Source: Pagrus major (Eukaryota; Chordata; Actinopteri; Spariformes; Sparidae). From it: a stretch of 64,000 bases of DNA. Positions 40,901 through 53,655 of this stretch are shown here, piece after piece (position 1 is the first letter of the stretch; every line of letters starts with the position of its first letter). The notes beneath the pieces were generated by a model that saw only the letters and a list, made by a program, of their open reading frames with translations, was not told the DNA's origin and did not search any database. The DNA lies in NCBI RefSeq assembly GCF_040436345.1, contig NC_133235.1, forward strand, positions 18,562,660 to 18,626,659, read 5' to 3'. The position numbers were made by a program, and so were the translations under genes.

Positions 40901-43900
40901 AGTGATGTACATTGACACTGTGGAGCCGTCTATGTTGCAGCCCAGAGCTCGTAAGTGTTGATCAGTGCGACAGTAAATTGCTCTGTAAAAAGACTGAATG
41001 AAAACAGACAGATAGTTTAACAGTTTCACTGCATGGACATTTTGTCTGCAGACTTATTCATTAAAACATGTTGTCCTGTTAGGACTTTCACAGCAGCTTT
41101 CATATTATTGTGTTTTTTTTATGCAGCTGGTGATCAGTGTGACATAAATAGAATAATTCTTTATTGTTTTAAGTAACAACCTGGTACAGAAAAAAGTCAA
41201 TGAACACACGCCAACCAACACGTAGTAATGATAATATCTGTATAGCCTTGGGTTGAAAATCTGACTGTAGATCTGCTTTTTTATAGCTTTGATACCTTTG
41301 ATAGTGATACTATGAAATGTATAATTAAAAGAGATTGTATTATTGTATACATATGGTATCGAAAAGATATCATCTTATCGATACTTTTGACAGCCTTAGT
41401 AAGTGACCCTTACAGGAATACACCAAAACACAAATAGGAAGATCACCACCACACTTATGTCTGTAAAGCAAGCAAGCTTGTGACCAGAGGGTCGCCGGTT
41501 CAAATCCCTGGATGGTCAGGATAAATCTTGGTGGGGAAAGTGAAAGGAAGCACTTCCCTCTCCCTCATTACCACCACCGAGGTACCCTTGAACAAAGCCC
41601 TTAAGGCCCTTAACCCCAAACCCCTCCAGTGGATCTGCTCAGTGGCTAACAGATCAGACTGTGAATATATGGGGCAGTTTCCAGGTGTCAATGTGTAACT
41701 GGGCATTCCTGCATAAGACTGCAACGATCTCAGTGAAACGACCCTGAATAAATAAAGGTTAAAAAAAACAACTACCTAGAGCCAGGAAACAGTTAGCTTA
41801 GCTTTGCAGACAGACGGGGAAAAGGAAAAGAGCTTGCCTAGCTGTGTCCAAAGGTAACACAATCTGCCTACTAGCACCTCTAAAGCTCACTAATTAACAC
41901 ATATCATGTTTGTTTTATCCACTCAAAAAAAAAAACAAAGTGGGAAAAGGACACATCTTCGCTGGTTGCTGATAGTCAGATTTTATTTTCACCTTTGAAC
42001 AAAGCAAGGCTAACTGTTTCCCCCTGCTTCCAGGCTTAAATTTTATCATATGACACATGTCAGTGCTATAAATGTTCTCATCAACTCTCTTTAAAGCAAA
42101 AAATGGTATTTCCTAAAATGTCACACTATTCCTTTAAATATTCCTACCAAACCAGTATGAATACAACATCATGCTTTCATGTCCTTAAATAATTTTTTTT
42201 TTTGTCTCTCAGAGAACAACAAATCCATCTCAAGTGGACGAGGCTCAAGGAACTTCTCCTTATCGTCAGAGAGATATATTGTCGACCAAGTAAACAAGTC
42301 TCGGAACGGAACCCTGAATCGTCACCCGCATCACCCGAATGGATCATTCGAAACAGAGGTCAACCATCGGCGCACATCCGTAGAGACGTGTGAAACAGTG
42401 AAGGTGGGCAACGAGCGTCACGCTTTGATCGTACCTCAGGACGATGACATTGAAAAGTCTTTCCGTGTGAATCAAGACGGCAGCATGACGGTGGAGATGA
42501 AAGTTCACCTGACCATTAAAGAGGAGGAGATACTCCACTGGACTACTACAGTCAGCCGCTCCAGCCTTAGCAAGGGGACAGCTTGTGCCTCGATTTCTGA
42601 GTCAGGCAGAAGCTCACCTGACTCGAACAACGCCGTTGCCAAAGACTCCTCTAGCATGAGTGAAGATGAAACGAAAGAGGAGAACCATCCCGGCGGAGCT
42701 GGAAAGGGTGTCGGCTTTAATGACGAGCAAGTATACGAGAGCTACACTTCCACGACTCTGGGAAAAGCAAAAACAGGTTTCAAACGCACTCCTACTCCAG
42801 GTCCCCAGCGTGTTAGTAAGAAGGCATCTGTTGAGAGTGTGAAGACAGTGACGGAGACAGGCGTTCAGGAGAGCACCCTGGGACATTATTCCTACATGGA
42901 GAGGACGGCTGATGGTGAGACAACTGAGGGATACTGCGTTGTCAGACATAGCAGCAGCAGCAACACAAAGCCAATCCCCAAACCTCGGAAAACTGCGTCT
43001 GCAGGGGCGAACAAGAAAGGCTCTCACTCCTCAATCAGGTCGTCAGGAGTAGCTGAAGTTCTTCAGATAGAGAATAACGGGATGGAGGTCAGAGAGACTG
43101 TCATGCACATTTATGAGAGTCAAGGCTGCTACGACAACTATTACGCAAACGAAGAATATAGCGCAGATGGTGCTGCAGCGCCCGAAAGCAAACCATCCAC
43201 TGTCCCATCCAGCAATGATATAGATTTTTCTACTACTGATTCGCTACAAAGACAGAAAGAGGAGATGTTATCATTGTCATCAGAGCCAATAACACACAAG
43301 CTTACAACTGCATCAAACTCCCTAATACAGGGGACAGAAAAAAGAGACAAAACTCCCAAAAGTGAGAGGAAAAAGAAAATGGTTCACCCTTCTAGAAATC
43401 AGAAAAGTTCAACAAGCAGCTCAGATAAAAAGCAAAAGGAAAGCCCCTCAAAACAAAGCAAACGGTCATCTACAGACAAACTCAGGAGCAATGCCAGCAC
43501 GGGAAAAAAGAGTTTGAGTTCATCAGAAAGTGCCAAAAGTGGCCAAAAGAGTGGAGGAGCAGAAAAACCTCAAAGTAAGAAAGTGAGTAAGGATGAAAAG
43601 ACGCCGAGAAAAGAGCAAGCCTTATCAGCTAGCACTGAAAATTTGAAAAGGACCCCATCTCTGAGACAAAATCTGAATCAAGCAGCTGCTAAAGAAAATG
43701 GCCATAATGTAAATTCGCCAAGTGGACGGCCTCAAATGAAGAAGAACATGTTAGACATTTTACAACCCAAAAAGTCACTGTTGCCAGGCAAAAAGACAAT
43801 AAGCAAGCCTAAATCTATGATCGTAAACAGAACATCTTCGCCTAAAAAGTCTTCTGAGTTGGGTGAGAGTTTTTCGATGCCTTCTCTCAATCCTTCTCCC

Positions 43901-46900
43901 TCTGAAATCCATCAGTATGTCGAGAACTGGTTGGAGAGAGCTGAACCAGACTCAGCACCATACACTGAGGAAGACATCGCAGACGTATCAGAGCCTCAAA
44001 CAAAAGTTGTGTTTCAGATAGGCGGTGATTCTGAATCTGATGAAAAAAATGGATGCCACACGAGTCCAGATGAGGAAAATCCACCACCTGCTGATGCTGT
44101 CAAGAAATCCGCTTCATGTCTATCCGTACCTCATTGTCATGGAGCGCCGGCTACAGCTCTGCTTCACAATGAACAATATGCAAGAGGTTTATGTGCTTCA
44201 ATGCCGAGCGTCAGAGTCGATCCTGCACAACAGGAGAACAGAGTGAGGGCGCACAAATCTGCAGAGGCCATCGGCCCAGTTGGCAATGAATCAGCTTCAT
44301 CTGAGTCCAATGCTTTAAGTCCCAAAGCAAGGATCAGACCTGTCCTGCAGCAACTTTGTTCATCGGTTCAGTGCATCAGAAATGCGTCTGAAACCAACAC
44401 AACATCCAACCTCGGGAAGTCCAACAGCCTTCCTGATTTCCCAACGCAAGTGGCTTCAGTGTTCGGCTCATCGTGTAAAGCCTTCCTGTCATTCTTATCA
44501 GTCATGACCCTGCGAGATAACCTAACACCCGACCAGTCAAGATCCGACTCCGAGGCCATGTTAATGATGGAATCCCTGCAGAAAATCTCTGCCATCGAGG
44601 ACGAGACGGAGCAAAGGGCAAGTTTGACGGACCTGCAAAGCAGAGCGTCTTCTCAGCTCAGAGACCACTGGAAGGATTTCCAGATCCTGAGGGAAAGGCT
44701 TGAGAGTGAACCGCTGTCCCCCAAAGTCTCAGAAACAGAATTCGCCCTGGATGTCGTCTCCGAAGGAGGGGACGTATTTGAGGATCAGCATATGGTTATT
44801 GACGAGCTGATGGAGGAACTGAATATGCCGCAAGACCTCCGGGCGCAGATTTCTTCAACAATCCAACAAGCCAGAAGTTTTTACCCTGTAGATGAGAGCA
44901 CTTTTGTTGAAATGGAAAGAGACCAGTCGGAAACAGATGAAGATGTGGAAAAGTTTGTTGAGGAGTGTGAAACACCAGAGCCCGATACTACCTGCATAGC
45001 TGAGGGCATTAGTCAGACAAAAGAGGCCGCTGATGATGGCGAACAGGGCAAGATGTTGAATGAATCAGAGCAAGAAGCTGATAAAGTTCAGGAAATGGGC
45101 ATTGATGTAAAAGAATCAGAAATATCACAGACAGAAAGAGATGAGGCCTTAGAAGAGAACAAAAACGAAGAGGAACAAGTAGAGGAGGAGGTCGGAGAAC
45201 CAAAGGAGATAGATGATGGTGGTGATGGTGAAGAGACTGAAATAGGAGAAAATGAAAGGGAGGAAGAAGCAGAACAGGAGGCAGTGACAGAAGAAAAAAT
45301 GGATGATAATGGGCAGGACGAATGGGAGGAGGGAAAAGGAAATGAGGAGGAAACTGTTGGCAAAGTAGAGGAAGGGACAGAAGAAGAGATGACAGTGAAT
45401 GAAGAGGAAGAGGCAGAGGAATCAGATGTGGGAGAGAAAGAAGTGGTTGAGGAGATAGGTGAGGGAATAATGGATGACGAAGATCAAGAAGCGAGAGAGG
45501 AAGACAGAGATGAAGAGACAGATGAGAGAGAGGGCGAGGAGGAGGAAAAAGGGGAGGATGAGGTTGATGAAGAGGAGGAGGAAGTGAAAAATGGGGAAGA
45601 GGTTGAAGAAGAGGCAGATGAGGTCACTGAGGAGACAGATGAAGGAGAGGGGGTAGATAATATTGAAGAAGAGGGGGAGGAAGAGGAAGAGGAAGATACT
45701 TTGATTGAGGATGCAGAGGAGGATGCAGAGGAAGGTATCGAAGAGAACGAGGAAGAGGAAATGACAGAGGTTGTTCAGGAGAGAGAGGAGGAAGAGGGGG
45801 TAGAAAATGTAATTGATGAGATGGAAGAGGAGGAGGAGGAGGAGGAAGAAGATACTTTTATTGAGGATGCAGAGGAGGAAGCAGAGGAAGGTATTGAAGA
45901 GCACGAGGAAGAGAAAATGGCAGAGGTTATTGAGGAGAGAGAGGAGGAAGAGGAGGTTGAAAATGTAATCGAAGAGATGGAAGAGGAGGACGAGGAGGAA
46001 GAAGATACTTTTATTGAGGATGCAGAGGAGGAAGCAGAGGAAGGTGTCGAAGATGAAGAGGAAATGACAGAGGTAACTGAGGAGAGAGAGGAGGTTGAAA
46101 ATGTAATAGAAGAGATGGAAGAGGAGGAGGAGGAGGAAAATGATGTGGTTACAGAGAAAGATGTAGAGGATGCAGTTATTGAGGAGGACGAGGAGGAGGG
46201 AGAGGAAATGGAGGAGGTTATTGAGGAAGAAGCTGAAGAAGATGTTGAAGAAAAGGATGGGGAAGAAGAGGAAACTGAGGGGGTTAGTGGGGAAAGCAAT
46301 GAGGAGGAAGAAGAGAGAGAACAAGTGGAGGTGGAGGATGGCGAGGATGTTGAGGTTAAAATAGAAGACAGGGTGATTACAGATGAGGAAGAGGAGGAGC
46401 AGGAAGCTGACAAAAATATAGAAGAGGAAGAAGAATGTGATGAGGGTGAAGAGTGCAGGAAAGAAAGTAGTGTTGAGGAAGAATCCGTAGAAGAGAAAGA
46501 AGCTGTAGAGGAGGCAGAGCTCGAAGGAGACATGATAGAGCAAATACTAGACAGAGAAGTGAGAGGAGATGATGAAGAAAATGAGTTCACTGATAGGTTA
46601 GACAAGGTGGAAGAGCAAGAGATAGAAGAGGAAAATGTTTCTGATGATGCAGATTCTAAAATCCTACTAGAGGAGACCTCGTATTCGCAGGAGCAGAGCA
46701 GCTGTGAGGAGGAAGCAAATGTAGATGCCAAGGTGGAAGAACAAGACACCGAATCACCTACCAAACAATCCTCTGAGGGTCAGTGTGAGGATGATAAAGG
46801 TAACGGAACAGACACTGTTAATGAACTAGAATCAGACGAGGAGAGAAGAAGCAGTCTGCCACATCCGGTGGAAATATCACAGGAATTACTCGACTTTGTT

Positions 46901-48013
46901 AACTCGGCCCTACGATCCTCTTCACTTATATTCACGTACGACGCTCAGGGGAAGATCAGGATAGAGCCAGATAATGCTCGAGTTGTACAAACTAAAACTG
47001 TCATTCCAAGAAACAGAGAGGATACTTCGTACGGCTTGAAGCGCCTCCCGAGTCCAATCACCTCAGATTTGTCCGATTACAGGCCCGAAACGTCGGAGAG
47101 TGGTGGATATAAATCTCAGGACTCCGTGGATATCGTCACAGAGAGCGGAGACGACGCTTCAGAGAAACCTCCTCTGGCCTGCAGACGCAAGACTGACAGT
47201 TCTAAAGGGAGAGCGAATGTGGAGCGAGGTAACTCTGAACCGCCCATTGCAAGTCATTCAGAAGCCTTGCATGATTCCCGATTAAAAACTGGAGGGAGTT
47301 TCTCTTCCCTTGACTCAGGCACTAAAGCCTCAAGAGAGGATCTGTCTTATTTCAGTGGTGCAAGCTCACAGAAAGCAGACAACGAAGCTGCCCCAGAGGC
47401 CGCACAGTCCACTTCTCTCACCTCAGAGAAAGACTCGACCGATGGGGTTTTGATCGACCGAGGCAGATGGCTGCTCAAGGAGAACCACCTTATCAGAAAG
47501 TCCCCTCCGATCTCCCTGGGAATGTACGGTAACGCAGACAGCACGTCTTCAGACACAGGTCAGGAGAACATGAGCGTGGATTCCCCATCTCACTGTAAAA
47601 CCCAGCACAACCCTCTTGCAGCCATATCCTCATCAGAGCTCGAGGAGATGGCGAAGCCTCAAACCCCGAAGTGCACCTACTACAACATGCCACATGGAAG
47701 CGACTCAGACCCGTTTATGGATGATTCCAGTTACAAAAGTGGGAAAAGGGATTCAAGCAGTGTCAGAGGGAGAGGCGTCAGGGTTTCACCTACGATTGAC
47801 ACTTCCAGAACGTGGGCGAGTAAAAATGGTAGCATGTCTTCTTTTGCATCAGTTGAGTTTAAAGTACCAGACAGGAAAGTGCATCCTGAGGGGGAGCCCT
47901 CAGCTGTGACACGGGCAAGACGGACATCTAGTGGAGGAGGGGGAGTACTGCAGGCCCAGGACTCCTTGGACACACTGCATGTGAGATGTGGCCAGTACTG
48001 TCCCATACTATGA
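37981..48013 (+). CDS. rp1: Oxygen-regulated protein 1 / retinitis pigmentosa 1 (RP1 axonemal microtubule-associated)
   Basis: Photoreceptor axoneme protein that binds microtubules through doublecortin domains and organises outer-segment discs. Three coding exons: 37981-38640 (exon from 37969 after TTTCTAG), 40791-40950 and 42213-48013. They give 6621 nt and 2206 residues with consistent phases. DCX1 covers about residues 37-119 (KRVCFFKSGDYKFSGHRMVV), DCX2 about 169-249 (RRTAPTFDALLDYLSQIL...AAGNEPFRLGNY). The large last exon keeps RP1 blocks: DDIEKSFRVNQDGSMTVEMK, SPITSDLSDYRPETSES, VLIDRGRWLLKENHLIRK, YYNMPHGSDSDPF and final CGQYCPIL. Residues about 1245-1755 are Glu-rich. The start ATG follows the acceptor and is preceded by only a short leader. 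Synteny and block order favour rp1 over rp1l1. Mammalian RP1 extends about 200 residues past CPIL; here a stop follows at once. Confidence 0.93.
38755..39520. repeat. Palindromic MITE-like family A, copy 3, with nested AT-rich insert
   Basis: The left part has CCGAGAGTTAGAAGAGAAGA, GCCTGTTAGCTTAGCTTAAC and ACCACAAATTGTTTTTCTT. The right part has ACAGAGCCAGGTTAGCTGTT, TCTTTATGCTAAGCTAAGCT and GAGAGTGGTACAGATCTTGG. Between them about 340 bases (39040-39380) are foreign to the element. It lies in rp1 intron 1. Confidence 0.7.
39040..39380. repeat. AT-rich AGTACACTT/AGTATACTT repeat nested in family A copy 3
   Basis: Variants of AGTATACTT, AGTACACTT and AAGTACA recur roughly every 20-40 bases. 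The block replaces the stretch expected before the right arm of the MITE, so it is probably a later insertion. Confidence 0.55.
41465..41768 (+). mobile_element. tRNA-derived SINE in rp1 intron 2
   Basis: A Pol III B-box-like GGTTCAAATCC is at 41497-41507, followed by a fish SINE body including GAGGTACCCTTGAACAAAG and CCCCAAACCCCTCCAG and an A-rich AAATAAAGGTTAAAAAAAAC tail. The 5' part with the A box looks truncated. It is immediately followed by family A copy 4. Confidence 0.75.
41770..42138. repeat. Palindromic MITE-like family A, copy 4
   Basis: Arms GGAAACAGTTAGCTTAGCTT and TAGCACCTCTAAAGCTCACT at the left, GCAAGGCTAACTGTTTCCCC at the right, and the family terminal ATGTCACACTATTCCTTTAAA. 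It ends about 75 bases before the large rp1 exon. Confidence 0.75.
45130..46650 (+). repeat. rp1: Glu-rich coding tract of rp1 with internal ~52-residue repeats
   Basis: The GAG/GAA/GAT-dominated coding sequence contains three copies of a unit marked by GATACTTT(T/G)ATTGAGGATG at 45695, 45851 and 46004, i.e. spacings of 156 and 153 bases (52 and 51 codons). Each unit reads EDTxIEDAEEx-AEEG...ENVIxEMEEE. Frame is preserved throughout, so the array evolved by in-frame duplication. Confidence 0.9.
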
Positions 48014-48720
48014 AAACAGGACATCATATTTCACTTGTGCTGCTCCTGCATGTGCTATTAGTTTTGTTGTAATGCAGCTAAAGATGTTTCATGTTTTGTG
48101 CAGTGATTGAAGAGACTTGTGCCTCATATTTATGTTGTATACAGTTAAAAATGTCATATTACACACGTTAACTTCGATGCTGTCTGTTTGGTGGTGACTG
48201 TGACATCCATCACAGAGTTGCATATATGGAATATAACAATTTCTGCAAAAAAAGAACAATGTTTTTACCGATTCAATGCTCCTGACTATACATCACTGTA
48301 TTATCTATCATAACAAGCACCACGAGTCGTCAGTTTCTTGTTTGATTCGCAACACAGCACAGAAATGACTGTATCTGCCAAGGAAAGCAGATTTAGTTTA
48401 CTTGTTTGTGTTCTTCCAAAATGTGCAGACTTCCTCTGACAGATGTGGACACTATGATGTTCAGCTTATTGCTCCATTCCTCCCTCAAAGGACAACTGTA
48501 CATCAGTCGAGAACTTATAAAGAAGTGTGAACGGATTTTTCTGTGAAAGCGCAGCATTTCTATCAGGCAGCTTCTAACAAAATGTTGTTTCTGGCTGTAA
48601 AAATATTCAATAAAACATATTTAATTTTTTAATTGTGGGGTACCCCAGTGATAAAATATTGCACTTCAATGAAGTAACCGACTTACATGAGAGAGAGGTT
48701 AAATAAAGAAAAGTCCTGTA
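48014..48720 (+). terminator. rp1: rp1 3' UTR with poly(A) signals
   Basis: Non-coding sequence follows the TGA stop. AATAAA occurs at 48609-48614, and a second (TTAAATAAAG) near 48702. No continuation of the mammalian RP1 C-terminal domain was found in any frame here. Confidence 0.6.
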
Positions 48721-51700
48721 AGACTTTAAAGTGTAAATTCTGATTTCTGTAATTGCAGTTTGTATTTAAATCTTCCAGCATCAAGACTTTTAAAATGTTT
48801 TAATAGAGTTTTCTTCTTTACTGTAACAAACTACTTAAAAACTTAATAATTAATGTGTTAAAACAATGTGGCAATGTCAAAAGGTGCTGTTCATAGTGAG
48901 AGAACTATCACCTGAATCTGCAGCGCCCCTCAATTTTACAGAGCTTTATATAGTGAGTTCAAGATGATTATTTAGCTGTCTGGCCACAACAATTACTGTT
49001 TTCAGTTCCCTCTCAGTGCACTAACCCTAACAGCAGGCAGCTACTGTCAGTGATAAAGCTCCACAAGCCTGTATTTTTCCTGTTCAGCACCAAACAGCAG
49101 AAAGACAATGTTATGGACTAGCTGGTGGTGGACATGGGGGAGCATTTTGCAGCTAAGGAACTAGCCCCAGTTTGTGCCTCTGATGTATTAGCATACATTT
49201 GGGTCACAGGGGTACCCATCAGTTTCACGTACATTATATATGTCAATGGTTTATTCCTAATTGAAGCTCATTTATAAGTTTATATATAATGCAGATGATT
49301 GCAGGAATATACAATTTTGTGAGAATATATACATGTTTTGTGGTTGCATTTTATTTTCTCGAAGATGTTTTTCATTCACAAGAAAAATCTAATGCTAAGT
49401 TAGCTGTTAATTACATTTGTGTTTGAGATACAAACTGGTGAAAATAATCCCACTTATGATGAATGCCTCAAAGCGCCTTTGGACTGGGGTGACATTTGAC
49501 TTTCATGAGGTTATTAACTACGAGGAGCATGTGAATTCAGAAGGAGCCTTAGGCTTACAAAATATTTTGTTTATTCTTGGAACTGGAGTACAACACAGTG
49601 CCAAAGTCCAAATTGCAGCCCAGCCCTGACTCACACTGGAGGGGGTTTCTTTCAAATCTCTTTAGATAATCATGTCAGGGAGTCAAAAAGGGAAGATTTA
49701 CTTTAATATTGTTCTGAAAATTGTCATGGCGAGGTATTATCGTGTATGTTTTTCTTCCCTCTACACACTTGAAGGGTTTGTCTCACTCTTATCCACTCAT
49801 CCGGAGGCAGGTGAGTGTGCAGAGGAGAGAGAGTGTCATCTGCAGCTGTCAGTCTGTCTGGGTGATGCCCCCCTGATGCAGTCAGCCATATGCAAGTGAC
49901 ACTTGTGATGTGATGGTCACTGACAGACCAGCTTGAAATATGTGTGGCCAGAGGATATTATCCTTGACATAAGTCCGATGACAGCGGGTCATTGGAGAAT
50001 CTGATGCTGTTTATTTGACGTGTTATGTGGATGACAGAGGCAAATGCTGGGAAGTTATTATTTCCCTGCGTCCCCTCAGTGTCCCTGACCCAATCACTCC
50101 CTGCAAACATGCATGGAGAGAGACAAAGAAAGAGGGAGACAAAGAGAGCGAGAGTGAAAGAGAGGTCTTTACGGGGTGACCATACTGGATTCTTTCCAAG
50201 GGTTTTGTCAGTCACTATGGAGATTTGGAAAATAGCCCCTGCAGTTTAATTCCTCTGTTGTTACTCTGGCCGAAAGGTATCCAGTGGAAGCTCAACTCTG
50301 TCGTCTCGTACTCTGCTCTTTTTGCTGACCGCTGACAGAAAAGCTTAAGTTCCCTTATGCTTAAGAAAAACAGCTCTCAGCAGATATAGAAAAAAGGAAT
50401 GCTCACTATAACGTGGTGGATTCAGTATCAAGGTCCTTTATTTGAAAGTATAATATGTAAGAATTCTGCATTCAAATTTCTAAAAAACAACTTATCCACT
50501 ATAAATTGCTGAGTTGTGTACTTACGTTACAATGTTTCCAACAATGTCCAAGCCTAGAGAAATCTACAGTTATTCAAGCTAAAAGTGTGTTTCGTTTGGT
50601 CGCCACTGCTTTTGAGGTGAATAAAGCTCGAAAACTTTACCTCATCTGTGAACATTTGCACCTGAATCCCATCAGATAGATTTTTCATCAGCTGTTGTTG
50701 TTTAATGGTGTACACATCAACAGTGAAGCGAGTTTGACACCAGGAACATTTTGTGTTATCCATGCAGTGTTGATATGCCCCAAACAGCCAGTTTACTGTA
50801 CTGTACACTAGCGAACCTTAGCGAGCAACGACGCACACTGAGGGTGAGTGTGTCTGTGTGGTTCAATTCTGGACAACTCTCAATTAAATGAGTAGCCTAC
50901 TCACCAGAGACTATGGTTCTCTCTCTTCTTTTGCCCTCTCCTCTCTGTAACGTTACGTTCATGAAGTAAAGTATATTTCCCCTCCAGCTCCAGTCGGCAG
51001 TCAACATTACAGAACAACCCGAAATTGATAATTACTCATAGTCATGTGAAATGTGACAAAGGGCCCGACTACACACTGCTTTTTTGTTGCAAGCAAAAGC
51101 AAGAACCACTGCTTCAATCAAAATGATTTTGTAACTTTATCATATGTTTTTCATGTAATATCTTAAGTTTCAGATAAACATTGTGGAGGAAAAAGAAACA
51201 AATTGTCCCTCTGTACTCTGTACTTTGTTCTTAGTTACTGTCCACCACTAATAACGACCTGACCATCACACACAGACTTGACAAAAGCTCCACGGGGACC
51301 CTGGCAGGATTTACAGCATTTCTTTCTCTCATTTAGATTTACTTCAGTCTGGTCTTCATGCATTCAATGAGGCGCACTACACACATTGTGCTGCAGCACT
51401 CCCTCCACTAAATCTGCCATGTAATGAGCCACAAAGAAGCCCAACCAAGTTATTAGACCAAAAATGTTTTATGTAAGTTTGAGACGCGCTGCTGCAAACT
51501 GCACACTATAAACACTCATTTCTGTAACTTTATAACTGCACAGAGTTCGTCTCTGTAAACGGAGAAGCCCCTGAATCTTTCTCATTCTTTCAGCTTGGGC
51601 AAATAATGTTAGGGGCGATTGCTATGGCTACTGTGCGCGCGGGTCGGTGAATCACCATCATGGGAGATGAAACAAAGGATGCCTTTTTGCTGCCCAGCTC

Positions 51701-52328
51701 CTGCGGTTTTCAAGCGATGACACCCAGAAACAAGATTTAACTTATCTGTGGCCCTGTCCCATTACAGCCTGACTGACTCTGACTAATGTTGCATCTTATT
51801 TGATTCTTCTTCTCATCCTGTTCGACAGTCTCTCTAGTGAGCTCTCCTGCAGTGCTGTTGCTTTGGAGAGAAACAGGAACCTCAGCAGCAACATAAATTA
51901 AAACAACCAAACGCTAAATTCCAAACATTGCCAAGAATGGGAGCTATTTGGCCTAAACTGTGGCACTGGCAAACAGCGGGCTACAAACAATAATTACGGC
52001 CTACTGTCTGCATTCTGTAGCTGCAGTTAGGTGACAGATCAGCAGTACACAATCCCTGCTCTGTCTGTGACAATCCCGGCCTCCTCTGTCTGTCTCTGCG
52101 GCCAACACCGGCAGAGCTGGCTGATAATGGGCCTGGGAGCAGGAATTTTTAAGGCCCCCCTGCCTCGAAGTGAGTGTTGATCATGTGAATTTCCATTGCC
52201 AGTTTAGGGTTCCACTGTTACTCATACTGGGACCCCTGTGTGGGCCCTTTGAGCAACACTTGTATTGATACACTTGCACAATAATTATTTAACTATCTGG
52301 CCACTTTGTTTCTCACTGTATAATTTAT

Positions 52329-52925
52329 TAAAGGATAAGTTCACTCAAAAATGAAAATTCTGCCATTATCCCCTCATCCTCATGCCGATGGGAAGTCGGG
52401 TGAAGTTTTGTCATCCACAAAACACTTGTGGAGCTTCATAGCATTCTCCTAAACAACTGAAGTAGCTGGGGATTTGTTTTAAAACATAAAAATACAACTG
52501 AAAAAAAAAATGTATTGGCTCCATCTGGCATAATCCAAGTCTCCGAAATCCCTGAGATCCAAAACTGATTTGAAAAGACATTATTTACACCCCTGATGCA
52601 CAGTCAAATGCGCGCTAATGCTTTTAGCTTCGCAGCTACAGTGAAGATTTCGGCTTAAAGAAAGGTGTAAATAACATCTTTTCAAATCAACTTGGGACCT
52701 CAGGGCTTGCGGAGACCTGGACTAAACGAGACGAGCTGTATGGATCCATTTTACGTTTTAAAACAAGTCCCCATCTACTTCAGTTGTTTAGGACAATGCT
52801 GCGACCGTGTTTTGCCGCAAAGCTCCAGAAATGTTTTGTGGACTACGAAACTTCGCCCGACTTTCCATCAGCATGATAGTCAGTAGATAATAACAACATT
52901 TTCATTTTTGGGTGAACCTTTTCTT
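52329..52925. repeat. Palindromic MITE-like family B, full-length copy
   Basis: Left end AAAGGATAAGTTCACTCAAA with ATGAAAATTCTGCCATTATC; right end GATAATAACAACATTTTCAT and TTTTTGGGTGAACCTTTTCTT are its inverted counterparts. Further paired arms: CATTCTCCTAAACAACTGAA with TTCAGTTGTTTAGGACAATG, and GAAAAGACATTATTTACACC with GGTGTAAATAACATCTTTTC. A near-complete 600-base hairpin is possible. Confidence 0.85.
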
Positions 52926-53334
52926 CAAGCCCCATGCTAATAAAGAAATATAATGTCAAGACAAGTATTTCATTCCATGCTAAGATATACTTCCTTCCCA
53001 CTACAATTTAGAGGAAAACATTCTTTTTGTTATGTTGCATTTACTTCATAACTAGAGTTACTACTTTACAGATGAATATGTGATTCTAAAACATTCAAAG
53101 GGGGGTACCTGCTTGCTACAGCTTTACTAGGTTATTGTTGTACTGCTCCAAACTAAACTGTTTCACAACTGATTTGTATCCAAAATAACTTCAAAGCTGG
53201 ATCTAAGTGAGTGTGCCTTTACACTCCTGACTCCACGTCTTTATTGGATTTATTAATTAATAAAATTGAGTAAAAGATAGAGGGCTTCAATGCTGTCCTT
53301 TTTAGCAGGTACTTTCCAAGATGTTGTTATACAA

Positions 53335-53480
53335 GCAGTGGTGGAAAGTAACTAAATACATTTACTCAAGTACAAGTTTGAAGATCTTGTACTCCTATTC
53401 CATTTTAAAAGGAACATTTTGATTTTTTTATTCCACTATACATTTATTTCACAGCTGTTGTAACAAGTTACATTTGATGC
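53335..53480. repeat. Family E repeat fragment (TACTTGAGTAAATGTA type)
   Basis: Starts CAGTGGTGGAAAGTAACTAA and contains TTTACTCAAGTACAAG and CATTTATTTCACAGCTGTTG, the recurring end of a common fish non-autonomous element also seen at 55194-55972. Confidence 0.65.
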
Positions 53481-53655
53481 TCCTGTTGGTAAGATAGTTG
53501 GTTTTTGATTTTCATTCCCATCTCTTCAAATACTGACTCGGCAGCCAAACTGACCTACCAACCCAAAGCGTCAGTTTTTGACGAGTTTGGATTCGGTTTA
53601 AAGTCAAGAAAGTCACAGTATGTCGTAAAGATAGTAAAATACCATTTATTCTTAG

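Noticed and set aside
45422-46764. Long minus-strand open frames (373 and 329 codons) opposite the rp1 acidic tract
   Set aside because: Their Leu/Phe-rich and Ser-rich compositions are the mirror of GAG/GAA repeats; a purine-rich coding strand has few stop codons on its complement. No splice, start or homology support.
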